The notes beneath the pieces were generated by a model. It was not told the origin of the DNA and searched no databases. It worked only from the letters and a program-made list of their open reading frames with translations. Of a stretch of DNA of 64,000 nucleotides, positions 52,006-60,503 are shown piece by piece (positions within the stretch are counted from its first letter, which is position 1; each line of letters begins with the position of its first letter). Source of the DNA: Oscillospiraceae bacterium (GTDB lineage Bacteria > Bacillota > Clostridia > Oscillospirales > Oscillospiraceae); NCBI GenBank assembly GCA_020025675.1, contig JAHHRS010000001.1, positions 11,193-75,192 on the forward strand. The letters are read 5' to 3'. Made by a program: the position numbers and the translations under genes.

Positions 52006-53314
52006 TATAATAGAAAAATATAATATGCTGCCAAAAGGTACAAGGCTTCTCTGCGCCGTTTCAGGCGGTGCAGACTCCATGTGCCTTTTAAAGCTTATGC
52101 TCTCAATGAGAGAAAAACTTGATATTTCCGTGTGTGCAGCACATTTTGAACACGGCATAAGAGGCCAGGAGTCCTTAAGGGATGCAAATTTTGTAGCTGA
52201 TTGGTGCAAAGAAAATAATGTTGAGCTTGTGCTTGAACACGGAAAAGCGGAGGCTTATGCAAAAGCTCATTCAATGGGGCTTGAGGAGGCAGCAAGAGTA
52301 CTGCGTTACGATTTTTTAAACAGAGCTGCGGAAAAGACCGGATGTACTAAGATTGCAACCGCTCATAATGCTGACGATAACGTGGAAACCATGCTGTTTA
52401 ATCTTGCCCGCGGCACGGGAAGTCTGGGGCTTAGCGGTATTCCGCCGGTGAGAGGCAACATCATACGCCCTCTTTTGGGCTGCACGAGAGCCCAGATAGA
52501 ACAATATCTCAGAGAAAACAATGTTCCGCATGTAGAGGACAGCAGTAATGCTTCCGATGATTACAGCCGAAATATTATAAGGCACAGGGTTATGCCGGTA
52601 CTGAGAGAAATAAACCCGGAAATTTCTGCGGCCGCAGGCAGAACAGCAGAGCTTCTCAGGGAAGATGAAAACTATCTCTCGGCGTCCGCAGAGAACTTTA
52701 TAAGAAAAAATTATGACGGGGAAAGTCTTGAGGCTGAAAAGCTCCTGAACCTGCCACGGCCGGTTGCAGCAAGAGTTATAAGAAAATTATCAGAGAAAAA
52801 TCTTTCATATAAAAATGTTCAGGATGTTTTAAATTTCTGCTCAGGTGAAGGTCTGGGATGGACTGATATTCCCGGACTTAGAATAAGACGAGAGTACGGC
52901 AGAATTTATTTTAAGGATGAAAATTGGGGCAAAATTGAGGAAAAAGAGATTGTGCCTGACAGCGAAATGATAATACCTGAGCTAGGACTTAAAATAAAGG
53001 CTTATTTATCGGTAAAAACAGAAGAAATTAACGACTTGTTCAAAACTTATCTCTTCAAATATGCAAACATTTGTGGTAATATTATGCTCACCGGCCGAAA
53101 AAACGGCGACAGCATTACTCCATACGGTCGCAACTGCACCAAAAGCCTGAAAAAACTTTTTCTTGAGGCCGGATATACCCAGCGACAAAGAGACCTAACT
53201 CCGGTATTGAGAGATGATAAAGGCGTTTTGGCTGTATATGGTCTTGCAGTATCACAGCGAGTAAGGGCCCAAAAAGGAGATGAAGTTCTCCGAATTGAAA
53301 TAGAGAGAATTTAA
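51995..53314 (+). CDS. tilS: tRNA(Ile)-lysidine synthetase TilS
   Basis: This 439-residue enzyme puts lysine on C34 of tRNA-Ile(CAU) so that it reads AUA. The PP-loop 'AVSGGADSMCLL' is at about residues 22-33, followed by 'FEHGIRGQES' and 'TAHNADDNVETMLFNLARGTG', the diagnostic TilS segment. A C-terminal TilS domain ('IPYGRN'-like 'TPYGRNCTKSLKKLFLEA') completes it. The start overlaps dnaB by 11 nt, and hpt follows after 17 nt. The tilS-hpt-ftsH order is the classic Firmicute cluster. Confidence 0.96.
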   Translation: MNIDIIEKYNMLPKGTRLLCAVSGGADSMCLLKLMLSMREKLDISVCAAHFEHGIRGQESLRDANFVADWCKENNVELVLEHGKAEAYAKAHSMGLEEAARVLRYDFLNRAAEKTGCTKIATAHNADDNVETMLFNLARGTGSLGLSGIPPVRGNIIRPLLGCTRAQIEQYLRENNVPHVEDSSNASDDYSRNIIRHRVMPVLREINPEISAAAGRTAELLREDENYLSASAENFIRKNYDGESLEAEKLLNLPRPVAARVIRKLSEKNLSYKNVQDVLNFCSGEGLGWTDIPGLRIRREYGRIYFKDENWGKIEEKEIVPDSEMIIPELGLKIKAYLSVKTEEINDLFKTYLFKYANICGNIMLTGRKNGDSITPYGRNCTKSLKKLFLEAGYTQRQRDLTPVLRDDKGVLAVYGLAVSQRVRAQKGDEVLRIEIERI

Positions 53315-53331
53315 AAAGGGAGAAAAGGGAA

Positions 53332-53865
53332 ATGGAAAGAGATATTGAAAGCGTTCTTATATCCGCAGATGAGCTTGAAACCAAAGTGGCGGAAATGGGA
53401 AAGCAGATTTCAAAGGATTTTGCCGACAAGGAACCTATCTTTGTAGGCGTCCTAAAGGGCTGCTTTATTTTTATGGCTGATCTTATGCGTCATGTAAATA
53501 TTAAATGTTCTATGGACTTTATGGCTGTTTCCTCTTACAGCGGCACCACTTCAACAGGCGCTGTTAAAATTAACAAGGATTTGAATGAAAATATAGAAGG
53601 CAAGCATATTATTATTGTGGAGGATATTCTGGACTCAGGAATTACTCTCAACTACCTTAAAAAATACCTTGAAGGCAGAAACCCTGCCTCTATTTCCATA
53701 GCTACCCTTATGGATAAGCCTGCAAGACGCAAGGCAGAAGTCTATGCAGATTATTCATGCTTTGAGATACCTGATGCCTTCGTTGTGGGCTATGGTCTTG
53801 ACTACAACGAGCACTACCGCAACCTGCCTTATATAGGCGTTCTGAAACCGGAAATTTACGCATAA
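53332..53865 (+). CDS. hpt: Hypoxanthine phosphoribosyltransferase
   Basis: This 177-residue purine salvage enzyme makes IMP (and GMP) from base and PRPP. The PRPP loop is 'IIIVEDILDSGITLNYL' at about residues 99-115. 'FVGVLKGCFIFMADLMRH' holds the pyrophosphate-binding region, and 'FVVGYGLDYNEHYRNLPYIGVL' is the C-terminal Hpt signature that separates it from other PRTases. GGGAGAAAAGGG precedes the ATG. It sits between tilS and ftsH; in Bacillus the protein also regulates FtsH, which is known for that species and not shown here. Confidence 0.96.
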   Translation: MERDIESVLISADELETKVAEMGKQISKDFADKEPIFVGVLKGCFIFMADLMRHVNIKCSMDFMAVSSYSGTTSTGAVKINKDLNENIEGKHIIIVEDILDSGITLNYLKKYLEGRNPASISIATLMDKPARRKAEVYADYSCFEIPDAFVVGYGLDYNEHYRNLPYIGVLKPEIYA

Positions 53866-53904
53866 ACCCCACTCGGGTATATATGAAAAGGATGTGACTA
53901 CTGT

Positions 53905-55917
53905 TTGAATTCCAAACGCAACAGAACCCGTGACCTTGGCTTCTATGTGCTTATGATGGTTATTCTTATTGCCGTTGTTTTCACTATGACAAGAGACACA
54001 AACGTAAATGAAGTTAAAAGCTACTCTGAACTTGTGGATCTGTTCAAAGAGGAAAAGGTTCAGTCCTTCATTACGGAGGGCAACAAGATTATTTTATTGG
54101 TCAGAGGCGACAGTCAGGCTGAGCCGCCTCAGGAAATGACCTATGACCTTTACAGCTTTTCACTGTTCTTTGAGGATTTTAAGGACATTATTAAAGACCA
54201 GCATGATAGAGGTATAATTAAGGAATATGACTATACAGAAGGCTTTGTAATCCCCTGGTGGGCAAGCTTCCTGCCGTACCTGCTGATTATGGTTATCTTC
54301 ATGGCATTGTGGTATGTCTTAATGAGCAAAGCCGGCGGCGGTGCAGGCGGCGTTGCAAAATTCAGCAAGGCACGCACAAAGCTTGGAAGTGAAGAGAAAA
54401 ACAAAAAGACATTTAATGATGTGGCCGGATGCGAGGAAGAAAAGGAAGAACTCATGGAGATTGTGGACTTCCTTAAAGATCCCAAAGCTTACACCGCTAT
54501 GGGCGCCAGAATTCCTAAAGGCGTGCTGCTTGTAGGCCCTCCGGGAACAGGTAAGACACTGCTTGCAAAGGCTGTTGCAGGTGAGGCAAACGTTCAGTTC
54601 CTCTCAATCTCCGGCTCTGACTTTGTTGAGCTGTATGTGGGTGTGGGTGCCGGACGTGTCCGTGACCTGTTCGAGCAGGCCAAAAAGCTGGCTCCTGCCA
54701 TTGTATTTATAGATGAAATTGATGCAGTGGGACGTCAGAGAGGCAGCGGTCTGGGCGGCGGTCATGATGAGCGCGAGCAGACATTGAACCAGCTGCTTGT
54801 TGAAATGGATGGCTTCGGAAACAATGAGGGCGTTATTGTTATGGCAGCTACCAACCGTGCCGATATTCTTGATAACGCACTGCTTCGTCCCGGTCGATTT
54901 GACCGTCAGATTTATGTGGGTATGCCCGATATAAGAGGCCGTGAGGCTATCCTTAAGATTCATGCCAGAGACAAGCACCTTGCCGATGATGTTGACCTCA
55001 ACTCCATTGCAAAGGGAACTCCCGGTTTTTCCGGTGCAGACCTTGAGAACCTTATGAATGAGGCGGCTCTGCTGGCTGTTCGCAGAAAACACCGCTTTAT
55101 CACCATGGCAGATATTGACGAGGCTATTCTGAAGGTGGAAATGGGCCCTGAGAAGAAGAGCCGCAAGATGAGTGATAAGGCAAGACGTCTTACCGCTTAC
55201 CATGAGTCGGGACATGCTGTTGCAGGAAGATACCTTAAGCATGTAGACCCTGTACACTATATTACTATTGTCCCCAGAGGCCCGGCAGGCGGATTTACCC
55301 TCTTCAGACCTCAGGAGGATATGGAAAACTTCCAGTCCAGAGCCGAAATGTTTGAGAACATCGTTATGAGCCTTGGCGGAAGAATTGCTGAAAAACTGTT
55401 TCTTGATGATATTTCCACCGGCGCTTCCGGTGATATTCAGCAGGCAACATCCATTGCCCGTGACATGGTTACAAAGTACGGCATGAGTGAAAAGCTGGGC
55501 CCCATAAGCTTCGACAGCTCCGACCACAGTATCTTTATAGGCCGTGACTTCGGTCAGACCAAGAGCTATTCAGAGGAGACTGCCGCCGTTATTGATGAAG
55601 AGGTTAAACTAATCTTCGATAAGGCAACAGCTATGTGCGAGCAGATACTCACCGAACATGCAGACCAGCTTAAAGCCCTTGCGGAGTACCTGCTTGTAAA
55701 CGAGACAATGGAAGCCGATGAATTCAACTATTTCTTTGAACATGGCGAATTTATGCCTGATTACCTTAAAAAGGCTAAGAACGTAAAAAACGATGACAGC
55801 ATCGAGCGTCCTGCCCGTCACATTTCCATGGATGGCGGAGAAAAGGAAGAAAAGCCTGAGGTAAAGACAGAACAAATTCAAGAAACCTCTCAGACGGATC
55901 CTCCGGAGGAAAAATAA
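53905..55917 (+). CDS. ftsH: ATP-dependent zinc metalloprotease FtsH
   Basis: This 670-residue membrane AAA+ protease degrades misassembled membrane and regulatory proteins. Two membrane helices (about 10-28 and 113-133) flank an extracytoplasmic domain. The AAA+ module has Walker A 'GPPGTGKTLLAKAV', Walker B 'IVFIDEIDAVGR' and the SRH 'ATNRADILDNALLRPGRFDRQ'. The zinc site 'YHESGHAVAG' follows, with the third ligand Asp region 'ISTGASGDIQQAT'. The C-terminal tail is Glu/Lys-rich and disordered. The start is TTG at 53905 with AAAGGATG 12 nt upstream. It ends the gdpP-to-ftsH run and is followed by a palindromic element. Confidence 0.96.
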   Translation: MNSKRNRTRDLGFYVLMMVILIAVVFTMTRDTNVNEVKSYSELVDLFKEEKVQSFITEGNKIILLVRGDSQAEPPQEMTYDLYSFSLFFEDFKDIIKDQHDRGIIKEYDYTEGFVIPWWASFLPYLLIMVIFMALWYVLMSKAGGGAGGVAKFSKARTKLGSEEKNKKTFNDVAGCEEEKEELMEIVDFLKDPKAYTAMGARIPKGVLLVGPPGTGKTLLAKAVAGEANVQFLSISGSDFVELYVGVGAGRVRDLFEQAKKLAPAIVFIDEIDAVGRQRGSGLGGGHDEREQTLNQLLVEMDGFGNNEGVIVMAATNRADILDNALLRPGRFDRQIYVGMPDIRGREAILKIHARDKHLADDVDLNSIAKGTPGFSGADLENLMNEAALLAVRRKHRFITMADIDEAILKVEMGPEKKSRKMSDKARRLTAYHESGHAVAGRYLKHVDPVHYITIVPRGPAGGFTLFRPQEDMENFQSRAEMFENIVMSLGGRIAEKLFLDDISTGASGDIQQATSIARDMVTKYGMSEKLGPISFDSSDHSIFIGRDFGQTKSYSEETAAVIDEEVKLIFDKATAMCEQILTEHADQLKALAEYLLVNETMEADEFNYFFEHGEFMPDYLKKAKNVKNDDSIERPARHISMDGGEKEEKPEVKTEQIQETSQTDPPEEK

Positions 55918-55989
55918 AATATTTAAAACAAATGCGCTTTTAAGTAATTCTAAAAATTTAAACTGTGTATAGAGTTTAAATTAGTTAAG

Positions 55990-56040
55990 CTTCCGAAAGG
56001 GCTTGTTGTCTGCTATAGCAGGCCGCAAGCCCTTTAATTA
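55990..56040 (+). terminator. Terminator-like palindromic element after ftsH
   Basis: The outer stem GGGCTTG/CAAGCCC (55999-56005 with 56026-56032) and inner stem CTGCT/AGCAG enclose a short loop, followed by TTTAATTATA. The 47-bp unit matches the element after cinA at 33607-33654 in both stems and flank. Confidence 0.75.
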
Positions 56041-56093
56041 TATTTATAAATGTTTCCCCTGCCTGCAAACCTGCCTTGTTAATTGCATAGGCA

Positions 56094-56122
56094 TTGAAAA
56101 TTTAAATACTCTGTGATAATAT
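56094..56122 (+). promoter_or_regulatory. ychF promoter
   Basis: TTGAAA (56094-56099), a 17-bp spacer and TAATAT (56117-56122), 45 bp before the start codon. Confidence 0.6.
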
Positions 56123-56166
56123 ATAAAATTGTGAATTTATGAATAATAAAGGAGATTTGAAAATAA

Positions 56167-57258
56167 ATGAAATTAGGTATCGTAGGGCTTCCCAATGTGG
56201 GTAAATCCACACTCTTTAATGCCATTACAAATGCCGGTGCCCAGTCTGCAAACTTTCCTTTCTGCACTATTGAACCCAACGTGGGCATGGTCACGGTTCC
56301 CGACTCCAGACTTGATTTTCTGACCCAAATATATGAGCCTAAAAAGCGCACTCCTGCTGTTATCGAATTTGTGGATATTGCGGGTCTTGTTAAGGGTGCA
56401 TCCAAGGGCGAGGGGCTGGGCAACAAGTTTCTCGGCAATATAAGAGCTACCGATGCCATAGTTCATGTTGTTCGCTGCTTTGATGACGAGAACGTTATAC
56501 ATGTTGAAGGCGGCACTGACCCTCAGCGTGATATTGATATAATTGATCTTGAGCTTATAATGTCAGATATGGAAATGGTTGAGCGCCGCATAGATAAGGC
56601 ACAGAAGGCCGCCAAGGGTGATAAGAAGTTCCAGCATGAGGTTGAGGTATTTTCAGCCCTTCGTGAGCATCTTAACGAGGGCAGGAGCGCCAGAAGCTTT
56701 GCCTGTGACGACGATGATATGGAACTTATTTCCACTGCTGATCTGTTAACCCTAAAGCCCATAATTTATGCCGCAAACATGGATGAAAGCGGTGTAGCAA
56801 ACTACGAAAACAACCAATACTACAAGACCGTACTTGAAATTGCCAAAGCTGAAAACGCTCTTGTTCTGCCTATCTGCGCCAAAATGGAAGAGGAAATGGC
56901 AGAGCTTGACGCAGATGAAAAGCTTATGTTTTTGGAGGAAATGGGACTTGAAGAATCCGGACTGGACAGAATGATAAAGTGCTCTTACGATCTGCTGGGA
57001 CTTATTTCATTTCTTACCTGCGGTTCAGACGAATGCAGAGCGTGGACTATCAGAAAAGGTACTAAAGCTCCTCAGGCTGCGGGGAAAATACACTCCGACT
57101 TTGAACGTGGTTTTATCAGAGCTGAGATAGTGGCATTTGATGACCTTAAAAAATGCGGAAGTATGGCTGCGGCTAAGGAGAAAGGACTTGTACGTTCAGA
57201 GGGTAAGGACTATGTTATGCACGACGGAGATGTTACTCTGTTTAGATTCAACGTATAA
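56167..57258 (+). CDS. ychF: YchF (OLA1-type) ATPase
   Basis: This 363-residue Obg-family protein is a P-loop NTPase that prefers ATP and associates with ribosomes and redox control. G1 is 'GLPNVGKSTLFNAIT' (residues 6-20), G3 'VDIAGLVKGASKGEGLGNKFL' near 69, the helical coiled-coil insertion spans about 125-160, and the C-terminal TGS domain includes 'FLTCGSDECRAWTIRKGTKAPQAAGKIHSDFERGFIRAEI'. The last residues 'VMHDGDVTLFRFNV' are typical. AAGGAG precedes the ATG by 12 nt. It is transcribed alone between ftsH and the riboswitch. Confidence 0.97.
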   Translation: MKLGIVGLPNVGKSTLFNAITNAGAQSANFPFCTIEPNVGMVTVPDSRLDFLTQIYEPKKRTPAVIEFVDIAGLVKGASKGEGLGNKFLGNIRATDAIVHVVRCFDDENVIHVEGGTDPQRDIDIIDLELIMSDMEMVERRIDKAQKAAKGDKKFQHEVEVFSALREHLNEGRSARSFACDDDDMELISTADLLTLKPIIYAANMDESGVANYENNQYYKTVLEIAKAENALVLPICAKMEEEMAELDADEKLMFLEEMGLEESGLDRMIKCSYDLLGLISFLTCGSDECRAWTIRKGTKAPQAAGKIHSDFERGFIRAEIVAFDDLKKCGSMAAAKEKGLVRSEGKDYVMHDGDVTLFRFNV

Positions 57259-57299
57259 TGAACAAATTTTAAATATTCCTTTTATACATCAGGATTATA

Positions 57300-57328
57300 T
57301 TGACGGCACAGGTAAAATATGCTAATTT
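57300..57328 (+). promoter_or_regulatory. Promoter of the manganese riboswitch transcript
   Basis: TTGACG (57300-57305), a 17-bp spacer and TAATTT (57323-57328). Predicted initiation is a few bases before the aptamer. Confidence 0.5.
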
Positions 57329-57338
57329 ATAATTACAA

Positions 57339-57467
57339 AAAGGGAGTAGCTTAGGCCCTGAAAAGGGCGCTGATATATCGTCAATACAAGTTTTTTACTT
57401 CGGTATATCGGATGCTTTATGTATTTAGCAAGACTTTTACAGCCTTAGGGTCGTAAAAGTCTTTTTT
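57339..57467 (+). promoter_or_regulatory. yybP-ykoY (Mn2+) riboswitch with intrinsic terminator
   Basis: The 5' box AAAGGGAGTAGC (57339-57350), a short GCCCT-GAAA-AGGGC hairpin, the core CGCTGATAT...CGTCAATAC (57368-57388) and the 3' box TTTAGCAAGACTTTTAC match the yybP-ykoY aptamer, which binds Mn2+ at the junction of two helical legs. The 3' box forms the left arm of a terminator (AGACTTTTAC / GTAAAAGTCT, 57431-57440 with 57453-57462) ending in six T. Metal binding is expected to prevent termination and switch on the P-type ATPase gene 84 bp downstream. The call rests on consensus motifs recognised by eye. Confidence 0.88.
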
Positions 57468-57551
57468 ATTATTTGCTGTATGAGACAGCTCAAAAACTGT
57501 TTATAATATTAAAGCTTAGCTGCACCTAAGTGAAAGGGGTAATTCACTGCC

Positions 57552-60191
57552 ATGAAATTCTATTGCGAAGAAAAAGAAAGACTGTTAACTGAACTTAATA
57601 CCTCACAGGAGGGACTGAGCACTGAGGAAGCCGCCCACCGACTGGAGAAAAACGGACGAAATGTTTTAAAAGCTGCACCGGGAAAATCAATTTTCCGCAG
57701 AATTTCGGAACAGCTGGCAGACCCTATGATAATTATTCTGCTAATTGCTGCGGCTGTAAGCGGTGTGCTGGCGGTAATTGAGGGTGAAAGCTTTGCCGAT
57801 GTTATAATAATACTTGCAGTTGTTATAATTAATGCGGTTTTAGGCGTATATCAGGAAAGTAAAGCTGAAAAGGCCATTGAAGCTTTACAAAAAATGTCGG
57901 CTGCTACTTCAAAGGTGCTGCGGGACGGAAAGCTTACGATTATACCAAGCGAAGAGCTTGTTAAGGGCGATGTGGTTGTGCTTGAAGCAGGAGATGCCGT
58001 GCCTGCCGACGGCCGGCTTATTCAGGGTGCCAGCCTTAAAATAGAAGAAGCGGCACTCACCGGCGAGTCGGTACCGGTTACAAAGTTTATAGATATTATC
58101 GAACTTAAAGACGGTCAGAACGATGTGCCGCTGGGTGACAGAAAAAATATGGTATACATGGGTTCTACTGTTGTATACGGCAGGGGAACAGCGGTTATTA
58201 CCGCCACAGGCATGGAAACCGAGATGGGGAAAATTGCGGATGCCCTTGCAAATGCTCAGGAAGGACGGACTCCGTTACAGGTTAAGCTCAGCCAGCTTTC
58301 AAAGGTGTTAACATGGCTTGTTCTGGGCATATGTGCGGCTGTTTTCGGCGTTCAGCTTATTAGAGCCGGAGGGCTTGGGTTTGAAACAGTAATAAACTCC
58401 TTTATGGTGGCCGTGTCTTTGGCTGTTGCGGCAATTCCTGAGGGACTTGTGGCGGTTGTGACGGTTGTGCTCTCTATGGGCGTTACTAATATGTCAAAAC
58501 GTAATGCCATAATCAGACGTCTTACTGCCGTTGAAACCTTGGGATGCGCGCAGATAATATGCTCAGATAAGACCGGAACTCTGACCCAGAATAAAATGAC
58601 TGTGGTTGATTTTATAGGGGTAGAAGAAAAGAAGCTTGCCTCCGCTTTTGCCCTTTGCTCAGATGCAGAACTGGGAGATAACGACAGTGTTACGGGTGAA
58701 CCTACTGAAGCGGCTTTAGTGGCTTGGGCAAATAAGCTGGGCGAGAATAAAAATAAGCTGAAGGCAGAATATGCCCGAATTGCAGAGGCACCTTTTGACT
58801 CGGAAAGAAAAATGATGAGCACTGTGCACAAATCAGAGAGCGGGTATATTCAGTACACAAAGGGTGCCCCCGACATGCTTTTGAGCCGCTGCGCCTTTTA
58901 TGCTAAAGACGGGAAAGTTTTCCCCATGACAGATGAATATAAGGCGGAAATTCTGAAAGCGAATAAGGCAATGGCGGATAAAGCCCTCAGAGTTCTTGCC
59001 TGCGCCAAACGTGAATGGGCTGAAAAGCCCGTCAGCGAGGCGCCGGAGTATCTGGAAAAAGAGCTGTGCTTTATGGGCCTTTGCGGCATGATAGATCCGG
59101 TACGTCCCGAGGTTGTGGAAGCTATAAAAGAGTGCAAAAGTGCCGGCATTAGGCCTGTTATGATTACCGGTGACCATGTTGACACCGCTGTTGCGATTGC
59201 AAAAGAACTGGGTATATTAAATGACGGCGATCGTGCTGTTACCGGCGCTCAGCTAAACAACATGGACGATGAGACGTTTGAAAGAGAATTTAAAAATATA
59301 AGCGTATATGCCAGAGTCCAGCCTGAACACAAGACAAGGATAGTAAATGCATGGCGCGGAGCCGGTTATGTGACCGCCATGACGGGCGATGGCGTAAACG
59401 ACGCACCCAGTATTAAATCTGCGGATATTGGCGTTGGCATGGGCATTACGGGTACAGATGTTACCAAAAATGCCGCAGATATGGTATTGGCGGATGATAA
59501 CTTTGCAACTATTGTAGGAGCTGTTGAAGAGGGACGCAGAATATATGACAATATAAGAAAATCCATACAGTTCCTTCTTGGTTCCAACATGAGCGAGGTT
59601 ATTAGTATTTTCGTGGCAACCATTATGGGATTTGTAGTTTTGCGCCCGGTACACCTGCTGTGGATTAACCTTGTAACAGACTGCTTCCCGGCATTAGCAC
59701 TGGGAGTTGAAAAGGCTGAGCCCGGACTTATGAAAAGAAAACCCAGAAAGCCAAATGAGGGTGTTTTTGCCGGCGGTATGGGATTTGATATAGTATATCA
59801 GGGTATTTTAGTTTCGGCTCTTGTTCTCATATCATATTTTGTAGGCAGTTATATTGAAAACGGTGTATGGTCTGTAACAAACAGCGCCCATGGTGTGACC
59901 ATGGCTTTTCTGACAATGTCTATGGCTGAAATCTTCCACTCCTTTAACATGCGCTCACAGAGAAACAGCATCTTTAAGCTTGGACACATGAACAAGGGCC
60001 TTATAGGCGCTGCTGTTTTATCGCTGGTTGCAACTACTCTTGTTTGTGAAATACCATTTCTTGCGGCGGCCTTTGATTTTACAATGGTAAGTATCAAAGA
60101 GTACGCTATTGCTGCTGCACTTGGATTTATGGTAATTCCTATTGTTGAACTTGTGAAGTTTGTGCAGAGAAAATGTGGGAAAAAACAATAA
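57552..60191 (+). CDS. P-type cation ATPase (Ca2+/Mn2+-type, PMR1/PacL group), likely Mn2+ exporter
   Basis: This 879-residue P2-type ATPase has an N-terminal cation-ATPase domain, ten predicted helices, the TGES loop 'LTGESVPVTK', the phosphorylation motif 'CSDKTGTLTQNKM' near residue 340 and the hinge 'TGDGVNDAPSIKSADIGVGMG'. Metal-site segments are M4 'AAIPEGLVAVVTVVL' (Glu kept, the usual following Pro is Val), M5 'LGSNMSEVISIF' and M6 'NLVTDCFPALALG'. By sequence alone it would be called a calcium ATPase, but the Mn2+ riboswitch in its leader argues that it exports manganese, or both ions. The ATG at 57552 has AAAGGGG 12 nt upstream. It is monocistronic. Confidence 0.92.
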   Translation: MKFYCEEKERLLTELNTSQEGLSTEEAAHRLEKNGRNVLKAAPGKSIFRRISEQLADPMIIILLIAAAVSGVLAVIEGESFADVIIILAVVIINAVLGVYQESKAEKAIEALQKMSAATSKVLRDGKLTIIPSEELVKGDVVVLEAGDAVPADGRLIQGASLKIEEAALTGESVPVTKFIDIIELKDGQNDVPLGDRKNMVYMGSTVVYGRGTAVITATGMETEMGKIADALANAQEGRTPLQVKLSQLSKVLTWLVLGICAAVFGVQLIRAGGLGFETVINSFMVAVSLAVAAIPEGLVAVVTVVLSMGVTNMSKRNAIIRRLTAVETLGCAQIICSDKTGTLTQNKMTVVDFIGVEEKKLASAFALCSDAELGDNDSVTGEPTEAALVAWANKLGENKNKLKAEYARIAEAPFDSERKMMSTVHKSESGYIQYTKGAPDMLLSRCAFYAKDGKVFPMTDEYKAEILKANKAMADKALRVLACAKREWAEKPVSEAPEYLEKELCFMGLCGMIDPVRPEVVEAIKECKSAGIRPVMITGDHVDTAVAIAKELGILNDGDRAVTGAQLNNMDDETFEREFKNISVYARVQPEHKTRIVNAWRGAGYVTAMTGDGVNDAPSIKSADIGVGMGITGTDVTKNAADMVLADDNFATIVGAVEEGRRIYDNIRKSIQFLLGSNMSEVISIFVATIMGFVVLRPVHLLWINLVTDCFPALALGVEKAEPGLMKRKPRKPNEGVFAGGMGFDIVYQGILVSALVLISYFVGSYIENGVWSVTNSAHGVTMAFLTMSMAEIFHSFNMRSQRNSIFKLGHMNKGLIGAAVLSLVATTLVCEIPFLAAAFDFTMVSIKEYAIAAALGFMVIPIVELVKFVQRKCGKKQ

Positions 60192-60229
60192 AAAACGGGT
60201 TTTACAGTGAAAATTTTATTCCATCCATA

Positions 60230-60258
60230 TTGACAGATTTTATTGGCAATGTTATCAT
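60230..60258 (+). promoter_or_regulatory. thrS promoter
   Basis: TTGACA (60230-60235), 17 bp, TATCAT (60253-60258). It lies just before the T-box leader. Confidence 0.75.
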
Positions 60259-60269
60259 ATTACGGATAA

Positions 60270-60487
60270 AAAGGCATTGACGGAGAACGCGGAAACGAAA
60301 ACGCACAGAGAGGAAAGCCTTGGCTGAAAACTTTCCCGGGGACGTGACCTGAGCGACCGCTCCTGAGCCGGAGGGAAGAAATGCCCTTCCGCTTTGCAGG
60401 CGTTATATGCTTAATTAAGTTAAAAATCAAGGTGGAACCGCGCTTACAGCGCCCTTGGCAGAAATTGCCACGGGCGCTTTATATTAT
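60270..60487 (+). promoter_or_regulatory. T-box leader (threonine) with terminator
   Basis: The T-box sequence AAGGTGGAACCGCG lies at 60429-60442 and is followed by the terminator stem AGCGCCC-T-TGGCA / TGCCA-C-GGGCGCT (60448-60478) and TTTATATT. Upstream, stem I carries the AGAGAGGAAAG region and the GGCTGAAAA apical motif. Two ACC triplets (60347-60349 and 60356-60358) are possible Thr specifier codons; I cannot fix which without folding. Uncharged tRNA-Thr should stabilise the antiterminator and turn on thrS. The downstream gene identity agrees. Confidence 0.93.
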
Positions 60488-60503
60488 TTAGGAGGAAAAT
60501 AGT

